A stretch of DNA of 18,851 nt, from positions 1 to 18,851 of the forward strand of contig VFHF01000109.1 in NCBI GenBank assembly GCA_009392095.1. Reading direction: 5' to 3'. Source of the stretch: SAR202 cluster bacterium (GTDB lineage Bacteria > Chloroflexota > Dehalococcoidia > Lucifugimonadales > UBA3495). The position numbers and the translations under genes were made by a program. This document shows positions 7,898-13,615 of the stretch, one piece after another. The notes beneath the pieces were generated by a model that did no database searches, was not told the DNA's origin, and was given only the letters and a program-made list of their open reading frames with translations. Numbering within the stretch: the stretch's first letter is position 1; each line of letters opens with the position of its first letter.

Positions 7898-8388
7898 ATT
7901 TCACTCAGGCGGTCTCCTCCGGGTTCAGCAGATATTTTGACTTCAGAACCAGGTCTAGCAGGTCGGAATATTGGTGGTGGACGTTGTTCTCAGTGCTACT
8001 ATCGGGGGTGGCCACAGTCTTTGACGCAGCGTTGTTCGGAGGAACGGCAGTCCTCGATAGCCTCAGTAGCGTGGTCTTATTCATACCCGGCTTAGCCGTG
8101 GGGGCCAGGCGTCTCCACGACATCGAGCGTTCGGCGTGGTGGCTCCTGATAATCTTCACCATCATTGGGATATTGGTGCTGTTCTATTGGGCCGTGCAGC
8201 CAGGTACCCGTGGGTCCAACAAATACGGACTTGACCCTCTACTACCACACGCCGAACCTGATTTTCCGGACTTCAAGGGAGCTTCTGGGACATTTGGCTC
8301 TCAGGACCGGCCCGGGTTCTGTGCCGCCTGTGGCACCAAATTGGAACCGGATGCTTATTTTTGCCCGTCCTGCGGCGCCGCTGTCTAG
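7894..8388 (+). CDS. DUF805 membrane protein with C-terminal zinc ribbon
   Basis: The 164-residue protein begins with the DUF805 signature (FSRYFDFRTRSSRSEYWWWTL, shown as FDFRTRSSRSEYWW, about residues 16-29). Hydrophobic segments follow around 30-45, 55-70 and 80-105, with the typical GARRLHDIERSAWW between them and AVQPGTRGSNKYG after the last. A C-terminal extension carries two CxxC knuckles, C143/C146 and C157/C160 (CAACG and CPSCG), giving a single zinc ribbon. DUF805 proteins are small inner-membrane proteins of unknown function. Fused zinc ribbons are common in bacterial membrane proteins of this kind and suggest a cytoplasmic tail for protein or nucleic-acid contact. Its ATG overlaps the TGA of the short frame at 7754-7897. 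Confidence 0.88.
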   Translation: MNFTQAVSSGFSRYFDFRTRSSRSEYWWWTLFSVLLSGVATVFDAALFGGTAVLDSLSSVVLFIPGLAVGARRLHDIERSAWWLLIIFTIIGILVLFYWAVQPGTRGSNKYGLDPLLPHAEPDFPDFKGASGTFGSQDRPGFCAACGTKLEPDAYFCPSCGAAV

Positions 8389-8428
8389 CCTGATTCCCGC
8401 TCAAACTAGCGGTTCTCAGGCTTAAATG

Positions 8429-8447
8429 ATGTGATAGAATACCGCCG
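8429..8447 (+). promoter_or_regulatory. Extended -10 promoter, near-leaderless transcript predicted
   Basis: TGATAGAAT (8432-8440) is an extended -10 (TGn plus TAGAAT). A start about 7 nt downstream would fall at about 8447, one or two bases before the ATG at 8449. No ribosome-binding site is seen before that ATG, which fits leaderless initiation. No good -35 is visible. Inference from pattern only. Confidence 0.35.
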
Positions 8448-8448
8448 T

Positions 8449-8976
8449 ATGGAACAAATGCAAGAGCAACCTCTCCACTGGGACAACCACCGGACTAACC
8501 TGAATTTGACGTTCATTTTCGCTTTGATCGTCGCTGTGATCGGAATCCTCGGCCAGCCCGTGCTTTTCGTCCTCGGTATCGGCGTAGCCATCTACAGTTG
8601 GCTGACAAACCCAAAGCAATACCTGATTTACCGGGATGCTTTGGTGATTATCTACGGACGGCCCAGGATCAAGTCTTACCCGTTCCAAGAGATATCCCAC
8701 CTTGAGACTCTTTCGCTTCCCATCGGGGAGCGGCTGAGGGTCCGCATGGTGAACGGCCGTCGAATCATGCTGCTAACCAAAGACCCCGATACTTTCCGGG
8801 CTAAACTGGACGAGGCCCTCGACGCCTTCCACGGCGAGCAGAGGGGGACCGATTACGCCAAAGAGAACGAGCTCGATACTGCGATAGACACTCCCACGGA
8901 AAAGCCCCTAGACGGGGTACCTCCCGAGGAAAATTTAGGGGAGAGTTCTAGCGAGAACGACAACGTTCCGTACTAG
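8449..8976 (+). CDS. Small membrane protein with two helices and a PH-like domain
   Basis: This 175-residue protein (from the ATG at 8449) has a short polar N-terminus. Two adjacent hydrophobic segments cover about residues 17-50 (LTFIFALIVAVIGILGQ and LFVLGIGVAIYSWL). A soluble domain of about 60 residues follows (IYRDALVIIYGRPRIKSYPF through RIMLLTKDPDTFRAKL), whose strand pattern and Arg/Lys content resemble bacterial PH-like domains in YdbS/YdbT-type proteins. The last 40 residues are acidic and probably disordered. An upstream GTG (8431) is in frame but has no ribosome site and lies inside the predicted -10, so the ATG was preferred. It is followed by a strong terminator. Role unknown; the neighbouring DUF805 gene suggests a shared envelope function. 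Confidence 0.7.
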   Translation: MEQMQEQPLHWDNHRTNLNLTFIFALIVAVIGILGQPVLFVLGIGVAIYSWLTNPKQYLIYRDALVIIYGRPRIKSYPFQEISHLETLSLPIGERLRVRMVNGRRIMLLTKDPDTFRAKLDEALDAFHGEQRGTDYAKENELDTAIDTPTEKPLDGVPPEENLGESSSENDNVPY

Positions 8977-9000
8977 GTCTCTTCAACCCGGTTAGAAGAC

Positions 9001-9034
9001 AAAGTCCCGGCTCTTTGCGGAGCCGGGACTTTTT
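9001..9034. terminator. Bidirectional terminator between convergent genes
   Basis: A 13-bp perfect stem (AAAGTCCCGGCTC at 9001-9013, GAGCCGGGACTTT at 9020-9032) with the 6-nt loop TTTGCG is followed by T residues on the plus strand (9030-9034) and also gives a U-run on the minus strand. It lies between the stop at 8976 (+) and the stop at 9062 (-). Confidence 0.92.
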
Positions 9035-9061
9035 GTTAACGAAGATTCCCTAGGTCTTCAC

Positions 9062-10111
9062 TCAAGGGAGCTGCACTTCTTTGGTCACGGCAGTGGTGTC
9101 ACCGAAGTTTCCACAGTAGAGGACGTGATACGGCTCGGGTCCACCGGACACAATGATAATTATGTCGTCCGCTGACTGGCAGAGGCAGACCCGGTCTCCG
9201 TCCATGGCGAAACCATCCTCATAGGTTATGACCGAAGTCTCTTTGGGGAACCGGTCCAACGGCACCTTGCAGAGTTCGAAGAGCGCTTCCTTGACCTGTT
9301 GCTTGGTGTAGCCAGCATCTGAGAATATCTGAGCATGGCCTGGGGTGAGGATGACCAGCGGATTGCCGGCGGCCAAGAGGTAGTTGTTGTCACTGATATC
9401 GGCCATGGCGCTGGCAATCATGTTCAGGAAGCTCTCGGGCTCTTTGTAGAACGTAAGGCAGTTGCTGTATCCCTGGGCGCCTACCACCGTGACGGCGCTC
9501 TGGTCCGGAGAGAACCCACGCTCAACGTGGAGGGGTTCCCACACGCTGTCAGCTTCGTTCTCGCCCATGCATGAGATGTACTTGGCTGGGCTGCCGTGGA
9601 CCGACATATCGGTGGCCCACGGTTTCGCCCCGCCCACGTTTAGCAGTAACAGCCGTATAGTCCGGCCGATGGTGGCGTTAGCACGGTAACCGGGCCCCAA
9701 GGTACCCCTCTCGCTGTTCAACCCGATCAGGCCCCGCACCGGCCCGTTGACGATCAACAACGGCGACGCAGGATTGGTGGTTGTCTGCAGGCCATGGATA
9801 TTGAAGGAGGGTTCGGTTATGGCCTGTACGGCGGCAATCAGGACGGGCATGTATTCAGGCAAACAACCGGCCATAACGGCGTTCACCGCAATCTTCTCCA
9901 CGGTGGCCGAGCCGGCGTCCGGATTGATGTAACCAATCAACTCACTCGCATCTCGCTGAACGTAATCCAGCATTGCCCGCACCCGGTCAGCAGTAGGCGG
10001 AATCGCCGGCAACCCGTCGGACCAGCCCTGCTCCAGCATGAACTGGAAAACAGCCTCGGGTGAGTCTTCTATGTCCGATGAGGTCGAGCTAAATTCCGGT
10101 GACTTAGCCAT
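9062..10111 (-). CDS. Conserved protein of unknown function, neighbour of the UGSC selenoprotein
   Basis: The 349-residue soluble protein begins after a short linker with QGWSDGLPAIPPTADRV (about 28-44) and then VEKIAVNAVMAGCLPEYMPV (71-90), with C83 in a Gly-Cys-x-Pro-Glu-Tyr motif. Further conserved-looking blocks are PLLIVNGPVRGLIGLN, LGPGYRANATIGR, SPAKYISCMGENE and WEPLHVERGF. I recognise this pattern as a family found beside UGSC-family genes, but I know of no assigned function. Several cysteines (C83 and those in ISCMG, SNCLTF, VCLCQS and LYCGNF) would suit thiol or selenol chemistry with the partner. A CAGGAGTGG ribosome site precedes the ATG. A terminator separates it from the UGSC gene, so it may be read through or have its own promoter. 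Confidence 0.8.
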   Translation of the reverse strand: MAKSPEFSSTSSDIEDSPEAVFQFMLEQGWSDGLPAIPPTADRVRAMLDYVQRDASELIGYINPDAGSATVEKIAVNAVMAGCLPEYMPVLIAAVQAITEPSFNIHGLQTTTNPASPLLIVNGPVRGLIGLNSERGTLGPGYRANATIGRTIRLLLLNVGGAKPWATDMSVHGSPAKYISCMGENEADSVWEPLHVERGFSPDQSAVTVVGAQGYSNCLTFYKEPESFLNMIASAMADISDNNYLLAAGNPLVILTPGHAQIFSDAGYTKQQVKEALFELCKVPLDRFPKETSVITYEDGFAMDGDRVCLCQSADDIIIIVSGGPEPYHVLYCGNFGDTTAVTKEVQLP

Positions 10112-10138
10112 TGTCCACTCCTGATCAGTGTCTTCGCC

Positions 10139-10176
10139 AAAAAAACCGCTCCCCCTGAATCAATCGGAAGGAGCGG
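10139..10176 (-). terminator. Terminator just after the UGSC selenoprotein gene
   Basis: Arms CCGCTCC (10146-10152) and GGAGCGG (10170-10176) form a 7-bp stem with a 17-nt loop. On the minus strand it is followed by seven U (A-run at 10139-10145). It lies 20 bases after the stop of the UGSC gene and before the partner gene, so it probably lowers expression of the partner relative to the selenoprotein. Confidence 0.75.
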
Positions 10177-10195
10177 AAAATCGTCGAAGTGGAAT

Positions 10196-10750
10196 CTAAC
10201 TAGTTGTTTCTGACTGCGGCCCTTTCAGTTGCGCGATGATCAGATCGACCGCTTCTTTGGCCACGGTGCGCACTACATCCGGCTCGACGTATTCGGTGAG
10301 CTCCGTCTTGGGTAGGACCACCATGGGAGCGTCAGGCACTCCGTTACCCCGCATGGACGCCTTGGCTAGGGTGGTGAACCGTTCGGTCACCAGCACCACC
10401 GAGGGCATGCCGTCCTTGATCAGTCTGATGCTGTCGTGGACACTCCACGCTGTGCAGGACCCTCAATTCGCCAGGCCGACAATAGCCACTTGGGCCTTTG
10501 CCTGAACCTCGTCAAAGGTCTCCTGAGGGGCGGCGGAAGCTAAGGGGATCAGCTTCTCAAAGACCTCGGTCACGCCATATTGCTCCTTGAGAATGATGCC
10601 GATCTGCTCGGAAATTATGTTCATGCTGGTCCAACGGTTGTTCAAGATGGCAACCGTGGTCCCTCGAAGGTCGGATATGTGCGGCACATCGTCATCCATG
10701 GGACGCCACGCCTCTGCAGCCGGACTGAGGATGGACATTTTTGTAGTCAT
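10196..10750 (-). CDS. UGSC-family selenoprotein (in-frame UGA read as selenocysteine 96)
   Basis: Two abutting minus-strand frames, 10463-10750 and 10196-10408, join through one TGA (10465-10463) into a single 184-residue protein. The TGA falls in IVGLAN-Sec-GSCTAWSVHDS, the Sec-Gly-Ser-Cys motif that names the UGSC family described from marine metagenome selenoproteomes, with partner C99. The N-terminal half has TTVAILNNRWTSMN (about 31-44), and the C-terminal half has GMPSVVLVTERF (about 114-125). Both halves look intact and the coding character does not change across the TGA, which argues against a pseudogene. A SECIS-like hairpin follows the TGA. A ribosome site AGGAG precedes the ATG, 33 bases after the flavin reductase-like gene. 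The biochemical role is not established; a thiol/selenol redox or reductase function is the usual guess. Confidence 0.9.
10423..10462 (-). promoter_or_regulatory. SECIS-like hairpin immediately after the UGSC UGA
   Basis: Read on the minus strand, CGUGG and CCACG form a 5-bp upper stem around the loop AGUGU, whose first base lies 19 nt after the UGA. Below an internal loop, GUCCUG pairs with CAGAC with one bulge. Distance and a G near the start of a small loop fit the loose bacterial SECIS model. Folded by eye only. Confidence 0.55.
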
Positions 10751-10783
10751 GTCTTACTCCTATTACGTTACGCCGCCCTGAAT

Positions 10784-11428
10784 CTAGACCAAGCTCGAAG
10801 ACTCCCGTGTTACGACTGCTTTCTTTTCAGGGTCGTACACCGGTCGGACCATCTCGAAGCGGTCGTTGGTGCGGCAGTACATGTTACCCGCCATACGCCC
10901 TGTGGCCATCAGCTTGGCCTGATCGATACGGTGGCCGTCGATGACGTCATCGCGGACGTGCATCAGCAAGATGGTGCCAATTACCAAACCATGTTCGTGT
11001 GCACCGGACCCAATTTGAACAATCTGGTCCAGCTTGCATTCGATATTTACAGGGGACTCGGCGACCCTGGGCGGTTTGACGATCTGGGAAGGCGCGTGGG
11101 TCAGACCGGCAATCTCAAACTCGTCTTCCCCTTCGGGATACTCCGCTGCGGTAGCGTTCATCGCTTCGGCGATGGAGTCGACAACAATGTTGACCACGAA
11201 TTCGCCGGTCTCCTCGATGTTCCGCAGGGTATCTTTGCTCTTGTGTCCAACGTGTCGTGACGACGAGAAAACGACGTTGGAATAAGAAACGGCGTTGAAG
11301 AAGGAGTAGGGGGCCAGGTTGACCTCTCCATCGGGTGACATGGTGGAAACGAAGGCGATAGGCCGCGGGACTATCACTCCCGTCAGCACTGCGTTAAATC
11401 TCTCAAAGGTCTTAGGGTCGATTATCAC
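10784..11428 (-). CDS. Flavin reductase-like FMN-binding protein
   Basis: The 214-residue protein belongs to the flavin reductase/DIM6-NTAB family of FMN-binding split-barrel proteins. GVIVPRPIAFVSTMSPDG (about 17-34) is the classic first strand and turn. VNLAPYSFFNAVSYSNVVFSSSR (shown as APYSFFNAVS) is the flavin-contact loop. KDTLRNIEETGEFVVNIV follows, and VNIECKLDQIVQIG lies further on. Members reduce flavin with NAD(P)H or act as flavoprotein oxidoreductases. The start is a GTG at 11428, chosen because the protein aligns from MIIDPKTF and an ACGGAG ribosome site lies about 9 nt upstream. It leads the operon with the UGSC selenoprotein and has a good promoter with an overlapping dyad. It could supply reducing equivalents to the selenoprotein or to the nearby flavin monooxygenases. 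Confidence 0.9.
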   Translation of the reverse strand: MIIDPKTFERFNAVLTGVIVPRPIAFVSTMSPDGEVNLAPYSFFNAVSYSNVVFSSSRHVGHKSKDTLRNIEETGEFVVNIVVDSIAEAMNATAAEYPEGEDEFEIAGLTHAPSQIVKPPRVAESPVNIECKLDQIVQIGSGAHEHGLVIGTILLMHVRDDVIDGHRIDQAKLMATGRMAGNMYCRTNDRFEMVRPVYDPEKKAVVTRESSSLV

Positions 11429-11463
11429 TTTAATTTCTCCGTATAGATCTTACGAAATCACTG

Positions 11464-11497
11464 GTGGGATTATAGACTCCCACACTGGAGCCGCCAA
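11464..11497 (-). promoter_or_regulatory. Promoter of the flavin reductase-UGSC operon with a dyad over the -10
   Basis: On the minus strand, -35 TTGGCG (11497-11492), 17 nt, then a perfect -10 TATAAT (11474-11469). The inverted repeat GTGGGA-N8-TCCCAC (11464-11483) covers the -10 exactly, a usual place for a repressor operator. Confidence 0.65.
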
Positions 11498-11500
11498 GTT

Positions 11501-11529
11501 TTGACAATCCAATGTCCCACTGTTATGTT
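11501..11529 (+). promoter_or_regulatory. Promoter of the thiamine-diphosphate enzyme genes
   Basis: A perfect -35 TTGACA (11501-11506), 17-nt spacer and -10 TATGTT (11524-11529). Its -35 is only 3 bp from the -35 of the divergent promoter, so the two promoters are back to back and could compete or be co-regulated. Confidence 0.6.
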
Positions 11530-11611
11530 TGTAGCCGTTCACGCCTGGGGCGTTCCTGAGCACAATTGTCTGAACGGTCCGATCTGATCGGCCCGAGCGG
11601 GAGAGTTATCG

Positions 11612-12118
11612 ATGAACTGGGCGGAGCAGATCGTCAAGACGCTCAAGGACTGGGATACGTCCATGATTGTCTATGTGCCTGACATATCCATTGACAAAGT
11701 AACTAGTCTCATAGAAGCTGACCCCTACTTCCGGCTGGTACCGGCAACCAGAGAAGAGGAAGCCATCGGTATCGCGGTGGGTTCATATGCCACCGGCCGT
11801 AACGCCGCGGTGTTCATGCAATCGAGCGGGTTCGGCAATAGCGTAAACGCCCTGGCCAGCCTCTGCCTTCCTGCGCGGACACCCATTCCCATGTTCATCA
11901 ACTTGCGCGGAGGCCCCGGCGAGTTCAATATCGCACAGGTAGCCATGGGCCGGGCTGTGATTCCAATCATGGACCAGTTGGGGTTGCCTCACTTCGTCCT
12001 GGAAGATGACGGAAAGATGGACAAGTTATTAGACGGCGCCATGAAACTCTGCCACGCCAACCGACAGCCCTTGGCGATCTGCCTGACACAGATGCTCCAC
12101 GGAGGGAAGATTGCGTAG
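11612..12118 (+). CDS. Thiamine-diphosphate enzyme, Pyr-domain (alpha) subunit, sulfopyruvate/phosphonopyruvate decarboxylase-like
   Basis: This 168-residue protein forms one Pyr domain. IVYVPDISIDKVTSLIE (about 19-35) is followed by VPATREEEAIGIAVGSYATG (about 43-62), with the conserved Glu cluster (E48-E50) that activates the thiazolium cofactor. Then come AVFMQSSGFGNSVNALASL and LPARTPIPMFINLRGGPGE. A split arrangement with a separate Pyr subunit is known for ComD of sulfopyruvate decarboxylase and for related decarboxylases of 2-oxo-3-sulfo or phosphono acids. A GGGAGAG ribosome site precedes the ATG. Its stop overlaps the start of the beta subunit by 8 bases, which implies stoichiometric translation. 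The exact 2-oxo acid substrate cannot be read. Confidence 0.88.
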   Translation: MNWAEQIVKTLKDWDTSMIVYVPDISIDKVTSLIEADPYFRLVPATREEEAIGIAVGSYATGRNAAVFMQSSGFGNSVNALASLCLPARTPIPMFINLRGGPGEFNIAQVAMGRAVIPIMDQLGLPHFVLEDDGKMDKLLDGAMKLCHANRQPLAICLTQMLHGGKIA

Positions 12119-12686
12119 ATTCGAGGGTACTCAGTTGGTATTGCGCCTGGCGGGGCACTCGCCCATCGTCAGCAATCTTGGCCCCAGTTCCGACGAGCTC
12201 TGGCACGCCGGGCACCGAGACCGTAATTTCTACACCTACGGCAACATGGGCCTCTGCTCGTCAATCGCCCTGGGCATGGCGATGGCCACTGATGAACAGA
12301 TTATCTCTCTGGACGGTGACGGATCTCTGTTGATGAATATGGGGACCATTGCCTCCATCGGAAGGGAGAAACCCAAGAACCTGACGGTCGTAGTCTGGGA
12401 CAACGAGCAATGGGGCCAGACTGGCGGGCAGACCAGCCACACCGGCACGGGAACCGACTTGGAGCAGGTGGCCCAGAGCTGCGGCATCACCAACACCAAA
12501 ACCGTCTCGGACCTTGAAGACCTGGAGGCCGCCGTCTCCGAGGCTTTGGCCTCGCCGGACGGGCCGAATTTCATAGTGGCCAAGATCGAAGAGGCCGGTT
12601 ACAGGTCGGTCGCGCCGGTGGAACCGGAGTTCACCCTCTATCGGTTCCGAAACACATTCGTGGAGCCACGGCAGCCGGGGGACTAG
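12111..12686 (+). CDS. Thiamine-diphosphate enzyme, PP-domain (beta) subunit, sulfopyruvate/phosphonopyruvate decarboxylase-like
   Basis: The 191-residue protein forms a PP domain. The cofactor-binding motif runs from GDGSLLMNMG (G69-G78) to DNEQW (N98), matching the GDG-x(25-30)-N diphosphate/Mg motif. NMGLCSSIALGMAMA upstream and FIVAKIEEAGYRS near the end are typical of ComE and the C-terminal half of phosphonopyruvate decarboxylase. The start is a TTG at 12111, supported by GGAGGGA 3 bases upstream and by the 8-base overlap with the alpha stop. No later ATG preserves the domain. It ends 11 bases from the stop of the convergent deiodinase-like gene. Together the two subunits probably decarboxylate a 2-oxo acid with a sulfonate, phosphonate or similar side group. 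Confidence 0.88.
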   Translation: MRRFEGTQLVLRLAGHSPIVSNLGPSSDELWHAGHRDRNFYTYGNMGLCSSIALGMAMATDEQIISLDGDGSLLMNMGTIASIGREKPKNLTVVVWDNEQWGQTGGQTSHTGTGTDLEQVAQSCGITNTKTVSDLEDLEAAVSEALASPDGPNFIVAKIEEAGYRSVAPVEPEFTLYRFRNTFVEPRQPGD

Positions 12687-12697
12687 CAGACTTCCGT

Positions 12698-13447
12698 CTA
12701 TCCGGCCATTAGACCATTGACGCTGGCTTCCATCTTTTGGATGGCTTCGTCCAGTTCTTCGATGTCGAAGAAGTGGGGGCCGGCACCGCCGTGGTAGACG
12801 ACTTTGCCGTCTTTGCCCATCAGGTACAGGCGTTCCGGGGCCGCCCCGTAGGCTTCATCGATGGCGTTGTCCATCTCTTCAACTAGGGTGGGAATGGAGA
12901 TGTGCAGGCCGATGGTGCAGGACTGGGCGGCTTCTTCCCGCTCGTCAAAGCTCTGGTGCTGGCGGTACAGTACATCATCGGAGATGTTGGAATCCACTTG
13001 CCAGCCGTCTATGGGGTGAGCCTCCTGGACGTAGACCACAAAGAACTCTATGCGGTCGTGGTACTGGCTGTATAGCCGTTCCATGCGCTCAACCTGAGCA
13101 CGGAAAGGGGGTCAAGTATAGCTGCCAAAGATCAAAGCGACGGGTTTCTGCCCCTTGAAACTGGATAGCCGGACCCGGTCCTCGGAGCCAATGAGTTTCA
13201 GGTTGAAGTCAGGGGGAACGTCACCCGCGTGCGGGCCCATCTCGTCCCTTTGCACCACCGCTTCCATTGCCTGCCGCGCAACGTCGGTAAGGCCATCGCC
13301 GACCACCTCGAACATCTCTCTCGCCGGCATCTGGCCGCCGGAAGATGCCTTACGTTTAGCCCGGTAATAATCGATGAATTCACTGAATCGCTTACGGTCG
13401 TCTTCCGACAGGTTCTCCATGATCTGGTCCCGGTCTGCTTTCAGCAT
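12698..13447 (-). CDS. Iodothyronine-deiodinase-like selenoprotein (in-frame UGA read as selenocysteine 112)
   Basis: Frames at 13112-13447 and 12698-13084 join through a TGA (13114-13112) into one 249-residue protein. Around the TGA it reads ALIFGSYT-Sec-PPFRAQV, close to the deiodinase active site (Phe-Gly-Ser-Cys-Thr-Sec-Pro-Pro/Ser-Phe in animal enzymes). It continues with FFVVYVQEAHPIDGW (135-149), matching the deiodinase Glu-Ala-His...Asp-Gly-Trp block, and ends with RLYLMGKDGKVVYHGGAGP. The first 70 residues are a helical extension with no membrane anchor, so the protein is cytoplasmic, unlike the animal enzymes. C177 could be a resolving thiol; the Cys two before Sec in animal deiodinases is Tyr here. 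The start has CAGGAAGG upstream. Bacterial members probably act as thioredoxin-fold redox enzymes or reductive dehalogenases; the true substrate is unknown. Confidence 0.93.
13079..13111 (-). promoter_or_regulatory. SECIS element after the deiodinase-like UGA
   Basis: On the minus strand, GUGCUC and GAGCGC form a 6-bp stem around the loop AGGUU, starting 17 nt after the UGA. UUCC below pairs with GGAA across a 2-nt bulge. The GGU in the loop and the spacing match the Escherichia coli fdhF SECIS pattern. Folded by eye, but a strong match. Confidence 0.8.
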
Positions 13448-13461
13448 TCTTGCCTTCCTGT

Positions 13462-13483
13462 AACTGAACTGTGACCTTCAGTT
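13462..13483 (-). promoter_or_regulatory. 22-bp dyad in the leader of the deiodinase-like gene
   Basis: AACTGAA (13462-13468) and TTCAGTT (13477-13483) form a perfect 7-bp inverted repeat with an 8-nt centre. It lies between the predicted -10 and the ribosome site, in the 5' leader. It could be an operator or an mRNA hairpin. Confidence 0.5.
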
Positions 13484-13495
13484 TGGTTAGGGGCT

Positions 13496-13524
13496 ATTGT
13501 ATTCGCCACGCCTAGTGTTAACAA
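13496..13524 (-). promoter_or_regulatory. Predicted promoter of the deiodinase-like selenoprotein gene
   Basis: On the minus strand, -35 TTGTTA (13524-13519), 17-nt spacer and -10 TACAAT (13501-13496). The start codon is about 48 nt downstream, leaving a short leader with the dyad described separately. Confidence 0.5.
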
Positions 13525-13550
13525 TCCCAGATAAGGATTTTGGCCCACCT

Positions 13551-13592
13551 AAAAAGACCCTGATCGAGAAAAGAATCTCGATCAGGGTCTTT
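13551..13592. terminator. Strong terminator after the dienelactone hydrolase gene
   Basis: A perfect 17-bp stem (13553-13569 with 13576-13592, loop AAAGAA) is followed on the minus strand by five U. It lies 23 bases beyond the hydrolase stop and upstream of the deiodinase-like promoter; the plus-strand U-run is short. Confidence 0.92.
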
Positions 13593-13615
13593 GATGCGCT
13601 AGTTTAAGGGCGGGT

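Noticed and set aside
10196..10408. A separate 70-residue gene downstream of a 95-residue gene
   Set aside because: No ribosome site was found before the second ATG, and readthrough of the TGA restores the UGSC motif and 18 conserved-looking codons between the halves.
10580..11260. Open plus-strand frame of 226 codons
   Set aside because: It is antisense to the flavin reductase-like and UGSC genes, which have family motifs, ribosome sites and a promoter. The length comes from codon bias on the other strand.
12698..13084. A separate 128-residue protein and, upstream, a truncated 111-residue protein
   Set aside because: The nine codons between them and the TGA restore a continuous deiodinase active site with a SECIS-like hairpin, so one selenoprotein is the better reading than two genes or a pseudogene.
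13135..13572. Plus-strand and minus-strand frames across the selenoprotein N-terminal region as extra genes
   Set aside because: They are short, lack motifs and are explained as shadows of the deiodinase-like gene.
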